In this document: in pieces, positions 54,166 to 64,000 of the stretch
Layout of the letters: every line of letters begins with the position of its first letter
Numbering within the stretch: position 1 is the stretch's first letter
From: Celoporthe dispersa
Lineage: Eukaryota; Ascomycota; Sordariomycetes; Diaporthales; Cryphonectriaceae
Reading direction: 5' to 3'
Assembly (NCBI GenBank): GCA_016584495.1
Contig: WAID01000015.1
Span: forward strand, 2,108,501-2,172,500
Length of the DNA stretch: 64,000 nucleotides
Notes under the pieces: generated by a model
The model's input: only the letters and a program-made list of their open reading frames with translations
Database searches by the model: none
What the model was told of the DNA's origin: nothing
Made by a program: the position numbers and the translations under genes

Positions 54166-57138
54166 ATGATTGACGACTCGGATTTCGAGAGTCTGCTGAG
54201 CACTGGGGCTTGGACTACACAGAGGGCCAAGAGTCCTAGACCGTGAGTGCCCTGGGCGGACCTTAGGCCTAGAAGCAGGAGCGGGATTGCTAACCAATGC
54301 GCCGCTTCTTCCCATTTCATGCAGGCTCAACAACTACCCACCACCACCACCACCACCACCACCTCGGGCCAACCAGTCCGCCAAGCTGAACCATCTCGAC
54401 GCGGCAGAGGACCTCAAGGTCCCGCGACCCCTCCCCAACTGCCCACACCACCGACCTGCTCGTCCTCCTCCCCCGCCCCCCAGTGTCGAAGATGAAGAGG
54501 CCTCGGTGGCCAGGGAGCTGAACGGCTCCGTCATGGGCTCGAGTGACGAAGAGCCCAAGCACAAAGGCACCGTCGAGCAGAACCCCATCCTGCTCCCCGT
54601 GCCCGAGTTCAACGCCGAGCGGCGCTTCGTCCTCGTCGCACCGTTTGAGACAGACAGCGAGATGTCCTCCGGCACTCTGCACTACAAGTCGGACTCCTCG
54701 TCTAACAAGGCTGCGTCTTATCCTGCCAACACCAAGGTCCTCTGGACGCGGCGACGACGACGACGACGCCGCCGCCGCCGGGTCTCCGGATCCGCAGGTC
54801 GAGAACTGACCTGCCTCGGATCGAGACAGATGTCAACAACCAGTCCGGCCAGCCCAGACCTGCACCACATGCGCACAGGTCCAGATCAGCTACCTGCGTC
54901 GACCAGAGGCACCAAGACGAGCCGAGGGACTACTTCAGTCCCCACCCGGAGTCAGCACACCTGGCTGGGGATGGCTTCTTGTCACCTGCTGTCAAGCATT
55001 CGACCAAGGGCCGCGACAAGGCATACTGGAACTTCAACGCCCCATCGCGTCATGGCGGCGGCTCTCGAGACCAGTCACCCAGCCAGAGGCCTCATGCAGC
55101 CGATCGGAAGAGCACACAGCACGGCCACTCGTCCAGGTCCCCCTCTGGACACAGGCGCCTGCACTCGGATGCAGACGTGCCGAGGAGGGCAGCTGAGAGG
55201 CATGGCTCGTATAATAGAGACGATGCCCACGGCCGGTCCAGGCGGGGGCAACCACCGTCTCCGCCACACGACCGCAGGCAGTCTCCACCAAGACTGGCAC
55301 GAAAGGAGTCGTCCCCGGCGAGATCTCATACCGACTCGCCAAGAACTCATCAGAAGCGGTCCAGTCACCACGGTCGCTCTTCTCCGCCTAAGGAAGCAGA
55401 CCTCGACTACTCAAGCGACGACCACCGCGAGTCCAGCAAGGCTCAACAACCTCACCGTCACCGGAGAAAGTCAATGGTGATCCAGGAAGGGCGCCGCTCG
55501 GCTCTGCTGAGCCCGGTCGGACCACGACCGCCGCCGCCGACCTCCTCGAAATCAAAGTCTCGGCTGTCGTCACCACTCCCGTCCCCCAAGGTCTCCGACG
55601 AGATGCTCTACAACAACAGCTGCAAGCCCCAGCCTGACCCGCGAACCTCAACACCCCACTTCCATGTGCCCAAGACCAGGCGTCGGCATGAGATCGAGCG
55701 GCCGGTGTCGCCCTTGTCATCAAGCGGCTCTTCCTCACCGCGCACTCGCTCCGGTTGGGGACCCGACGACCGAGCTTCAGAGACGGGCCGACCTAGAGCT
55801 CCCTCCAGGAACTCGAGCACCAGGTCCACTGCCAGACCCTGCAAGCCGGTAAATACACCTCTGCCCACCACACCACTCCCCATGGCAACCCCCCCGGACG
55901 ATCGCCGCAAACGGCAGGCACTGCCACCGTCCCCGACCTGGTCCCGGCAGGGCTCCCTGGAGACTATTCCCCATCCACCTTCTCCCGACTGGCCACCAGT
56001 TCTCTCCCCACATCCTCGCTACCACCACTACCACTACCAAAGTGTGCCCCTGACTCCTCGACACAGTGGAACTAACTTGGAACAGCCAGCGGCATCTGTG
56101 GTGTCTTATCGCCGGTATTCAGAGGATGTCAACGCCGGCGCCCTGCCAGGACTGCCGGAGTGCCCACGACAGCGGCCGCGAGCTGGGCTCGAGGACTGGT
56201 GCACACTGCCGAAGCACGACAACTTCAACGTCTGTCCGTCTTGCTACGACCATGTCTTCCTCTACACCGAGTTTCGCGACGACTTTGTGGCCCCTCACCC
56301 CGCCAGGGACCCCAGCAAGGAGGTCGCCTGTGACCTGGGCACCTCTCCGTGGTACCGCATCGCCTGGCTGATGACGAGGAAATACCGGCGGTCAGACCTA
56401 CGCCTCCTCCAGGGCATCGCCGACGTGTCGTCCAAGCACAAGGTCCCATGCTCCGGGCCGGCCAAGGTCACCCGTAACTGGTACTCCGTCGTCGACCCAG
56501 CGGCGCGGCGCTGCATTCCAGACTTTACAGTGTGCAGCCCCTGCGCCGAGGCCGTGCAGGTGCTGTTCCCGAGCCTCACGGGCGTGTTCGTGCCGCAGGA
56601 CCGCCAGGCCGAGCCCCGGCCGGGCACGTGCAGCCTGCACTTCGCCCCGAACCGGAACCGCTTCCTACTCTATTTTGACGTCCTAGAGAGCACGCACGAC
56701 CGCGCCGTCTCCCACCAGTCCGCGCCCAACATGCAGCGCCTCGCAGACGGCATCCGGAAGTGGTCCGAGATCGAGGAGTGCCCCGGCGAGATGGTGCCTC
56801 TGCGGAACGAGCCGTGGTATATGCCGAGCAGCGTGCCCGACCTGACCGTTTGCGAGGAGTGTTATACTGAGGTGGTTGTCCCGGAGCTCCTTGCTGACGT
56901 GGAGGCGATGGCAAACGGCGGTATCGGTGGCGGCGGGACTCATGCCAATGGTCAGGGGGTGCCCGTGGTCAACGGGGTCGCGAGGAACTTTTACCAGCAG
57001 CCACAGGTCATCAGGCCTCCGACCGTGTGCCAGATGGCGAGCCCCTTGATGAGAGAGTTGTTCCGAAAGGCGTGTAAGAGGGAGGATGGGATTGAGTATC
57101 TTGACTCGAAAGTGAGGGAAAGACTGGCGCCCTTGTGA
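54166..57138 (+). CDS. Ser/Arg-rich protein with cysteine-rich C-terminal repeats (one frame break)
   Basis: A large fungal protein of about 963 residues, often labelled Ser/Arg-related in fungal genomes. Exon 1 is 54166-54242 (MIDDSDFESLLSTGAWTTQR); exon 2 starts at 54325. A Pro-rich segment and FNAERRFVLV follow, then the frame changes within the CGA/GCC repeat (54750-54790; one missing base restores 964 codons). The middle is a long Ser/Arg/Pro/His-rich disordered stretch (KAYWNFNAPSR, PSPDWPPVLSPHPRY). The last 340 residues are ordered and Cys-rich, with three similar modules ending NFNVCPSC, DFTVCSPC and DLTVCEEC, each preceded by another Cys and a Trp. This suggests zinc-binding knuckles. 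The C terminus is RELFRKACKREDGIEYLDSK. SR-like composition suggests a nuclear location, but no RNA-binding domain is seen. Confidence 0.82.
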
Positions 57139-59823
57139 TGATACAAGTTCACTTTGGGAGGTTTTCTTGATGCGAGGGAGTAAACAATGTTGGGAAAAGG
57201 GACAGGATCAATGCGAGATGGGTATGACTGGATGAATGAAGGCTATGGACTGGGACTTGAAAAATCTACATTCTTGATTGCAAAAGAGGGCCCAAGGGAG
57301 CTGGGAGAGCGGGGCAGGCGCATGAACTCAATGGATTTGGTCGACTTATCGGCGTTATGTGACATCCACTATTTGCAAGTGTCACTTCAGCTAATCACCA
57401 GATGACCGGGGCTATGAGGACATGGTCATCACATGACGGAGAGACTCTTTGGTATGGGAAAAATTGCATGTCGGGCAAATGGTTGAGTTGAGGCGAATTG
57501 GGGTGTCTGAGGAATAAGGAATAAAGACATGATGATTTTCCCCTGAATCTGTATAGCTTTTGGCATTTACTGTGAGTGTGCTGTCTCGTAGCCTGTATCT
57601 GATAGTTTGAGCTGCCCGCCGTGAAAGTTATCATTGGATGCCTCTGTCTGGACAGGAGGACTCGAGAGGCCTGACATGGACCACTGCACAAGAACAACAC
57701 TTTCAATCTTGACAGAGTACCAGTTGGAGCTCGTTTATTGGGCTGCTCAGCAGAAGAGCTGGTAATTTAAACCGAAACATCACAGCTCCATGCACCGACC
57801 TTCCTCTGCCATTGCGTCTGGTGTGAGCAGCGCCGACTTCGACACACTCACTACTATACTATTTGGGATTATAATAGTTGCCATGGCATTCCCAATTTGA
57901 GCTTGTGTAGCGTGAATTTAATTTATGTACTGAAGGCTTATATGTGCTTAAGTCAAGTGTTATCGACTGAGCAATGGGGAGCGTCGATGGCCTCGGGATG
58001 GCGCACCAAGAACCAACGGAGCAGAACTTGACTAGAGTTGCACCACGAGTAAAGTCGAGATTCAGCTAGAACTGCACTGCACTCTGTTCAGAATCCTGAA
58101 CCGTTCATTGCGAGTTTGATTTGCCGTAGCTCTTCGTCAGTGTGCGCCTCTGGCTGATGCTGCTTCTGCCCGTTTCTATGACATTCTAGTCGTCATGTGG
58201 GAAGGGCGTTGTGACATGACCTAAGAATAGCTAACCGACCAGGTAAAATGGGGAAAAGGACAGCTGGCAAGAAGAGATTCTCGGTGTGTATGTGGCTGTT
58301 CCGTACGAGCAAACATTTAAGAAGTGCCGGGGGGGGGTCCTAAGGAATTCCAGGCTCATCCATCGACAAGTAAAGGGACGAGATACAGTATCCATCTTGT
58401 GTGGAAGTCTCCCATACTAAGTGGGATAACGTCCCTCGACACTACTACATGCGGCTTCGCGTGACAGTTACATGAGCAGCCGCGGACTTTCGCAGTGTGA
58501 CTGTCGGTTGCTGCCCAAAATGTCACCTTGTTGAGTGAAGCGTGGCCAATGGGCAGCGTGCAAAGGTCGCTGCCCCCCTCCCCCCACGCTTCCACGGCTC
58601 AGGCAGGTATCTGCTTCTGGCAGCTCAGAGGCACAGAGCTATCTACTATTACACCTCGGCGCCGATTTTGTGTATCAGGGCTAACAGGTCCCCGCTGGCG
58701 CATTGTGTGTCTGTAGGGCCTGACGACGGGTACGCTCTTGGGTCTCTCCGCCTACCACCAACATGTGAGAAAGGCACACGGCACGTGGCAAGGGCACATA
58801 TGGCAAAGGAATGTATAGAAAAGGCATGCATGTAGGCAACAGATAGAATGATTCTTATGACGTTGGATCATCTCAAGCCCAGTAGATTCTTTGAGGATCA
58901 TGTCACTCTCCACCAGCAAGGGCGAGACTCACTAATAATAATATCTATCCAAGTACCCAGCCAGCTCGTTTCTGTTTTCATATCGTCCTCGCTTCATGCA
59001 GGGGCCTTTTGACCCGCTGCAGCGACCCAACTTATGAATACGCTTCGTTCTCGTTTTTATCAGTGGCAATATCTCGACATGTCCTGGGAACTGTTGTTGC
59101 ACACTAATTAGTAACTTTCAAAGTGAGGCGGCCAGACCCAGACTGTCCAACCTCAAGGCACAGCCCCCTTCGATCTGGAGGTCTGTATCACAGCGCCCTG
59201 CATGTTTGTGGACTTTCGAGATCAAACGGGTGTACGTGCGGGTGACCCTCGCGTTGGCAGCTATTTGATGCAGTCCCGCCAATTAATTTGCTGGGTTTCG
59301 ATCATGGCTGGGGGTTCTCTTAAGGGAGGTACCCCCTTCTCTTGGATTCCATCACCTGGTTGTCTTTTCGAGGAGCGCCCCCCCCCCCCCCCCAGCAGCG
59401 AAGCAGCTTGTCCGAGGGCAGGTGATGGCCTGGTATGGTCCTTCTGTGTTGCCATGAAACCTTGAGGTTGTGAATGGCAGACCAGCAGCGCCGCTGCGCC
59501 CACGGTTGCTCCAAGTATATATATATATATATATATACTAGGCCAAGAAGCGTTTCACTTTCTCTGCCTCGTCCTATCGTTCAGTTGTCCTCCTATGCCC
59601 AACCCAGATCAGTGAGAAGACCGCCATCTCCATGCCACTGGCACTTCGACCCCCCTACGTGACGGGCATCTCACCCAGGCAAGACCACTCTCTCCCACCT
59701 TGACGCTCGTGCACCAACACGCACACACAAACTCAAGTGCATCGTGCCAGCCCAGCCCTACCGTGCTATCCCCCCCCCCCCCAGTGCTACTTCATCTGCT
59801 TGTCGAACATCGCCTTAAACACG
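57139..59823. other. Intergenic, AT-richer, no gene seen
   Basis: The 3' flank of the Ser/Arg-rich gene and promoter of the next gene. It includes a C14 run (59380-59393) and a TA tract (59516-59537). The short frames here lack any motif. Confidence 0.5.
59516..59537. repeat. TA microsatellite
   Basis: Eleven TA dinucleotides. Confidence 0.85.
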
Positions 59824-60527
59824 ATGTCTCCAGTACCATACGTGAACGCAACCTGGCCCGTCCTGAACGCCACCGCCACCACGGCCCAGGGCTCCAGCGA
59901 GGGCCCCTGGGCCATGGATCTAAACACGCTGGTACAGATCCTGTTTGGCACGCTTGGTGTCATTCAGGCATGTATAAAATTTTTGTATTATCTGCACAGG
60001 AGACGAGGGTAAGTTTGGGTGCTGTTCGAGACGGGCTCACAAGCTGACCAAGGGGTGAGGGCCAAAAGCCGCGCAGAGCATCTCTTCCTCCAGGGCACAG
60101 CCCGGCTCGAGGAGGCCATGCCGCGCCCCAGGGACGGCAGACACGCTGCGCCTATGGATGCAGTGCACGCTGACCATCCGCCCTATCCGCTTCCAGACCG
60201 GAGCCTCGCATGGCACCTGTGCAAGATATACAGCCCCCAGCCTACCAACCCGGACATAACTGGCAACATCAGCAGCGGACAGCCTTTTGCGTGGCAGGGC
60301 AGGACCAGCTTTACCCTCGGACGCGCTCCCCTGCTGGCGAGCCCGGCCACGAGGCTCGGCCTGCCGCTATTTGGCCCTCAGCAGTGCCAGCGCCAGCAGC
60401 CTACCATTCCTACCGCCTAGGTGAGACGTGGTCGATGGGAAGGGAAGCGTCCGTGAAGAGCCTCGCGGCAGCAGCGAAACCACCAGAGACGCAGGTCTTT
60501 GAAGACAGCCCTGACGAGGCGAGATGA
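59824..60527 (+). CDS. Small single-span membrane protein, hypothetical
   Basis: Two exons, 59824-60008 and 60197-60527, joined by GTAAGT...TTCCAG with matching phase, give 171 residues. The N-terminal 40 residues have two N-glycosylation sites (NAT in VNATWPVLNATA) and probably face the lumen or outside. One membrane segment (LVQILFGTLGVIQACIKFLYY) ends in the stop-transfer sequence LHRRRG. The rest is Pro/Gln/Ala-rich and probably cytosolic (PPAYQPGHNWQHQQ, then SLAAAAKPPETQVFEDSPD). This type-III-like topology with a disordered tail is common among uncharacterised fungal proteins. Another acceptor (60093) would give a shorter unrelated tail, so exon 2 is less certain than exon 1. Function unknown. 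Confidence 0.55.
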
Positions 60528-60745
60528 TGGGCTGACACTAGACTGGGATTTTTTTCTTGTATTTTGGAATTGATCTGCACATTTTTCAAAAGACGGCCCT
60601 GCTGCCAGCCTCCCGATCAGTGACTTGCTTCTTTTTTTTTTTGTTGCCATGCCACATTCAGCGAGATAGTGTTCTTCGTTCAGCTTGACCGTCCAGATGT
60701 CCAGACGTGGGTTGCCTTTTTGTTCCCACTCCCAATATTGTCCGC
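60528..60745. other. Convergent 3' spacer
   Basis: 218 bases between the ends of the small membrane protein (+) and PGA2 (-); T-runs only. Confidence 0.5.
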
Positions 60746-61210
60746 CTAGTCGGTCAGGAATTCCTGGATATCCTTATCCTCATCGTCATCCTGAAGGTCT
60801 TGTAACCTCTTCTCTTCCGCCTCCAGGATCTTCTTGATCATGGTCCTCTGCCTCTTCCGCGCCTTCTTGCCCCACTCCGCCGAGGTCGACGAGCCGCCGA
60901 CACCCGCTGCCTCCTCGTCCTCGTCCTCGCTGTCCTCGGGTATCTCGGCGATCTTGTGCCCGCGCAGCTCGTTGGGCGTCATCTTGGCCTTCTCCCTGGC
61001 GGCGATCTCGGCCTCCTCGGCCTCCTTCTCGTGCTGCTTCATCTGCTGCTTGCCGCCGAGCTTGAGCAGGTACGGCCGGAGGAGCATGTACGTGCCGACG
61101 ACGATGACCAGGCGGATCCACTTCTCGGGCGACATGCCCTCGAGCGAGGCGCGCGTGTTGGTCGCGAAGCGCTGGGCGCCTATGCCTACTAATCTGACGA
61201 GGTCGGCCAT
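60746..61210 (-). CDS. PGA2: Protein-trafficking factor PGA2
   Basis: A PF07543-family ER protein; the yeast homologue Pga2 is essential and affects processing and trafficking of secretory cargo. It is a single exon of 154 residues, close to the family length. The N terminus MADLVRLVGIGAQRFATNT and the family block GMSPEKWIRLVIVVGTYMLL are followed by RPYLLKLGGKQQMKQHEKEA. The membrane segment is residues about 32-48. The rest is a charged coiled-coil-like region with MTPNELRGHKI and an acidic stretch (DSEDEDEE), a lysine-rich helix and the conserved acidic C terminus DEDKDIQEFLTD. The start is the first ATG. It is divergently arranged with CENP-S, with 0.7 kb between the start codons. Confidence 0.92.
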   Translation of the reverse strand: MADLVRLVGIGAQRFATNTRASLEGMSPEKWIRLVIVVGTYMLLRPYLLKLGGKQQMKQHEKEAEEAEIAAREKAKMTPNELRGHKIAEIPEDSEDEDEEAAGVGGSSTSAEWGKKARKRQRTMIKKILEAEEKRLQDLQDDDEDKDIQEFLTD

Positions 61211-61765
61211 GGTGCGAGGTGGGGCGGTGTGCGGACGACGTAAAGGGGGAAGAGGGGGAGGATCGGTGTGATAGCAGTAGTAGTAGTCGTGGAGAGCTGG
61301 ATTTGCGCTTCGTAGCTGGTGATGAAGTCCAGGAGAGGGAGGGAGAAGGGGGTGGGGGACTGAGTGGTTTGCCTGTCAGATTCGAGGAGATTGCTTGTAT
61401 ATAAAGGGTTTACTGAAGGCTGCGGAAGAGGCGGAGGGGGAAAAGGAGAAAGGAGAAAGCTAGAGTTGGTTGAGGGAATTTTGGATTGCTAAGGAAGGGA
61501 GAGAGGTGGATTGGGATGAGATCGCGACATGTGCGCATCAACTTATTTTTTCTTCTTCTTCTTCTTACTACCATAGCACTATTTGACAGGTCGCCTTAGC
61601 GTACCTCTTAGTGGAACGTGCAGGGTAGATTCCCATTCCGGGGCCCCCGGTTGGCGGCTCTGCACGCTACAGGCTTAGGGCTCCACAGCGGGCTTAAGCC
61701 AGGAAGAAACCGCCTGGACGTGATTCGCCTAAGCGCTGCTAACACGGCTCAACTGGGAAAGTCGC

Positions 61766-61800
<35 letters not shown>

Positions 61801-61942
61801 ATATGCACTTTCTCTCTCTCTACTTCTGGCGACGACGACACCGATATACGCAGACGCCTCTTGCTGCTGTGGGGCTCACCTTTAATGGGCACGGCCAGGT
61901 CGCTGTCCTCAGGTGTACTGATTCTGAGCGCTCTCGATTGTC
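61211..61942. promoter_or_regulatory. Divergent promoter region, PGA2 / CENP-S
   Basis: Non-coding. It holds a CTT tract (61551-61566) and a CT microsatellite (61767-61796) near the CENP-S side. Polypyrimidine tracts close to the start are usual for fungal housekeeping promoters. Confidence 0.5.
61767..61796. repeat. CT microsatellite
   Basis: About 14 CT dinucleotides within a longer pyrimidine tract. Confidence 0.85.
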
Positions 61943-62443
61943 ATGGCTGAAGAGGAGGAGGACGTCCGCGAGGTAGGTCAATAGCAACAATGCCCGCCGT
62001 CTCCCGCACGCCTCGAACGCGTCGCTGACGGGTTTGTCACACCAGCGCCTCAAAGCCGCATTGTGGTTTGCGGTCGGCAAGATGGTGGACGAGGACTCTA
62101 TAAGGCGGAACAGGAACGCGACGCCTCAGTTCATCGGAGCTCTCACCGAGATGGTCTGGACTCAGATCGGTAGGTCGGGAAGCACCCTTTCACCTACCCA
62201 TGATTGTAGCGAGAGATTCAACATCCTAATGAAGACGCGTGGGCACAAAAAATTTTTTTTATAGAAAATGTGGCTCAGGACTTGGAAAGCTTCAGTCGCC
62301 ATGCGGGACGGACGACAGTCCAGACTGACGATGTGCTGCTGCTGGCGAGGCGGAATGCAGACCTGCACAGTATCATTAAGGATGTCGTGGATGAGCTACA
62401 CGCAGCAAAGGCTGGCAAGGGCAAGGGCCGCGCGAGGCGATGA
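61943..62443 (+). CDS. MHF1: CENP-S / MHF1 histone-fold protein
   Basis: A histone-fold subunit that pairs with CENP-X (MHF2) to bind DNA at kinetochores and to assist FANCM/Fml1-type helicases in replication-fork repair, in the nucleus. Exons are 61943-61972, 62046-62169 and 62265-62443 with GT...AG borders and matching phases, giving 110 residues without correction, the usual family size. Sequence blocks are MAEEEEDVRE, then RLKAALWFAVGKMVDEDS (first helix), ATPQFIGALTEMVWTQIENV (central helix), AQDLESFSRHAGRTTVQTDD and VLLLARRNADLHSII, matching the CENP-S histone fold with its TDDVLLLARRN signature. The C terminus is short and basic (KAGKGKGRARR), suited to DNA binding. Its partner CENP-X is not in the window. 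Confidence 0.95.
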
Positions 62444-62843
62444 GCGAGGGCACGGGATCTCAGAAGGCGCTGCAGTCTTGTGGGAGCTGTGTCAAGGGGC
62501 TGAATGCCTGGTGAGACTAGTCATGACGGTGCAGAGCGGCTCTGATCTACGGCATCGACCAGTCGAGACAGGTATTACTGGCCTCGAGACGCCATTGGCT
62601 GATAGGATATCCAGGAGGCAGCGCCTTGACGCGCTGCTTGTGGGAGAGCTTGGGGGCGAGCGCTGATGAGGGGGGGACAGATGAGAACCTAAGCGGTTCC
62701 ATTGCAGACTTTGTATCACTCTGATAAGGATATAGCACTCATGCAAAGGCAGCGCGGTGAGGCCAGGGAGGGCCAACGTTCATACTTTTAGGCCTGGCCT
62801 TCTGCTGCCACGACTTCCTACCGCAATACAGACCCAGTCGTGT
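62444..62843. other. Convergent 3' spacer
   Basis: Between the ends of CENP-S (+) and the transcription factor (-); no supported gene. Confidence 0.5.
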
Positions 62844-64000
62844 TCACCGCTCCAGGTTGTACTCGTCAAAGATGGGCTCTACCTTGTGCTTCCACTCGGG
62901 CGGCAGCGTCTCGTAGATACCCCGAACCTGGTTCTCGCCCGTCTTGCCGATCATCCACAGGTCATCATACGGTATCCACAGCTTGAAGAAGTGCGCCAGC
63001 GTGATCAGCGCCCTGGGTCGCCTCTGGGCCAGGAGCTCGTGGTACAGCTCAGGGCAGAACATGGCGAAGCCGATGAGCCGGCGGCAGACCATGAAGATGG
63101 GCTCCTTGTCGGCGATGCCCTTCTGCACAGACCCGACATAGCTCAGCACCTTGTTGTAGATGTCGAGGGCGGTCTTGTTGTTCTCGAGCTCGAAGTCGCC
63201 AACGTTGGCGGTCGACCCGCGGTCGTTGTCCAGCAGCCAGTCCAGGTGCGTGCGGTTCTCGGGAGCAAAGACGCGGGACGGTTCCAGCTTGGGCCCGCTC
63301 TCTACGAAGCGTGTGATGCGCTCGTTGCCGCTGGCGCCGATGTAGCCGGTCGCGATGGTCAGCACCGCACCAGCACCCTTTCCCATCCGGAGCCAGTCGA
63401 CCGGTGGCTGCCACGGCGTCAGGTCGAGGGTCTGTACGAGCGCAAACGAGTTCAGCAGGATCGTCAGGGCGGCCATGCAGACCATGTCCGCGTTGTCCTT
63501 GCTCAGGCTGCCCACCGCGAGGCGCTGCTGCCGGAGGGCCATGGCTATGTACTTTTGCTGGAGCAGGCGGAGCTGGTCCCTCTCGTGCGGGTCGGCCGTC
63601 CGCGTCCACATCTCGAGGGCGCTGCTCGCCAGCATGTTGTACAGGATGGAGTCGTTCTCGAAGGCCAGGCGCGGCATGTCCCGGCCCCATACGAACTGGC
63701 CAAAGACGTTCCTGCTGTTGGGGTTCTTGGAGTCCATGTCCTCGTCGGTCAAGGCCACGCCTGGAGTGGGCTGCTCCCCGTGGAAAGCGGTGGCCTTGGC
63801 CTTGGCGAACTGCTGTGCCTGGTTTGACATGTAGTTATGCATCAGCCGCAGCTCCCACATGCGCCGCTCCCTGGACTCTGGGATCTCCAGGACCTCCGGG
63901 TCCGTGAGCGACGACAGGTAGTCGCTGGCCTCGTGCACGGCGCTGCTGCCTCCCGTGTGCGAGGAGGAGCTGTTGCTCGCTACGGACTGCGCCCTGTTCG
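62844..64000 (-). CDS. Fungal transcription factor, C-terminal part (runs off right edge)
   Basis: The C-terminal regulatory domain of a fungal-specific (Zn2Cys6-type) transcription factor, PF11951-like. The frame is open to the window edge, so the N terminus, including any Zn2Cys6 DNA-binding cluster, is outside. Visible parts are a Ser-rich linker, then WELRLMHNYMSNQAQQFA, LAFENDSILYNMLASSALEM, RLLQQKYIAMALRQQRLAV and DNADMVCMAALTILLNSFAL (paired helices typical of the domain), LDIYNKVLSYVGSV and MVCRRLIGFAMFCPELYHEL. The C terminus is PIFDEYNLER. The stop is at 62844-62846. No break is visible. The target pathway is unknown. Confidence 0.85.
   Translation of the reverse strand, partial: NRAQSVASNSSSSHTGGSSAVHEASDYLSSLTDPEVLEIPESRERRMWELRLMHNYMSNQAQQFAKAKATAFHGEQPTPGVALTDEDMDSKNPNSRNVFGQFVWGRDMPRLAFENDSILYNMLASSALEMWTRTADPHERDQLRLLQQKYIAMALRQQRLAVGSLSKDNADMVCMAALTILLNSFALVQTLDLTPWQPPVDWLRMGKGAGAVLTIATGYIGASGNERITRFVESGPKLEPSRVFAPENRTHLDWLLDNDRGSTANVGDFELENNKTALDIYNKVLSYVGSVQKGIADKEPIFMVCRRLIGFAMFCPELYHELLAQRRPRALITLAHFFKLWIPYDDLWMIGKTGENQVRGIYETLPPEWKHKVEPIFDEYNLER

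Noticed and set aside
57187..57405. 72-residue frame after the Ser/Arg-rich gene
   Set aside because: Probably 3' untranslated sequence; no motif and low coding character.
1..64000. CRISPR-like or phage/plasmid features
   Set aside because: The genes are eukaryotic and intron-containing; the only regular repeats are dinucleotide and tetranucleotide microsatellites.

Overview
This window is chromosomal DNA of a filamentous ascomycete, most likely a Sordariomycete. The evidence is about 16 protein-coding genes with short GT...AG introns, fungal-specific families (a Pth11-like rhodopsin-domain protein, a PF11951-type transcription-factor domain, PGA2, Las1, a BSC6-like MFS transporter), and long low-complexity intergenic tracts rich in CA/TG, CT/GA and poly-G/C runs. 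No rRNA, tRNA, CRISPR array or intact transposon was recognised. The species cannot be named from the sequence.

Layout. 1-12.9 kb: a small N-terminally anchored membrane protein (1212, +), a small single-span membrane protein (3743, -) and a four-exon MFS transporter (10265, -). 12.9-14.8 kb: a six-exon ketohexokinase-like PfkB sugar kinase. 14.8-26.1 kb: a large gene-poor stretch; its best hidden candidate is a two-exon small membrane protein on the minus strand (19619-19119). 26.1-27.3 kb: a conserved fungal protein of unknown function. 27.3-31.9 kb: low-complexity DNA with no recognised gene. 31.9-37.0 kb: a compact block on the plus strand with Las1 (pre-rRNA ITS2 processing), glyoxalase II and an EF-hand calmodulin-like protein. 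37.3-44.0 kb: a secreted FAD-linked (BBE-type) oxidoreductase (-), a nine-exon Pth11-like seven-transmembrane protein (+) and a Dabb-domain protein (+). 45.6-47.5 kb: a conserved fungal membrane protein. 48.1-49.0 kb: a broken F-box/DUF6546-like gene in an AT-richer island. 49-54 kb: gene-poor. 54.2-57.1 kb: a Ser/Arg-rich protein with a cysteine-rich C-terminal half. 59.8-64.0 kb: a small membrane protein (+), PGA2 (-), CENP-S/MHF1 (+) and the C-terminal part of a fungal transcription factor (-) that runs off the right edge.

The genes do not form one pathway. They are mostly housekeeping (ribosome maturation, methylglyoxal detoxification, centromere/DNA repair, secretory trafficking) mixed with accessory membrane and redox genes. 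The secreted oxidoreductase and the Pth11-like receptor candidate share a divergent 1.4-kb promoter region, but there is no backbone enzyme that would make this a secondary-metabolite cluster.

The most striking property of the window is technical or evolutionary: at least nine single-base frame breaks interrupt otherwise well-preserved reading frames in six genes. Nearly all sit in short G or C runs. Correcting each by one base gives a whole number of codons in every one of these genes. Seven recognised genes (sugar kinase, glyoxalase II, Pth11-like, Dabb, PGA2, CENP-S, transcription factor) need no correction. I found no convincing new multi-gene system.
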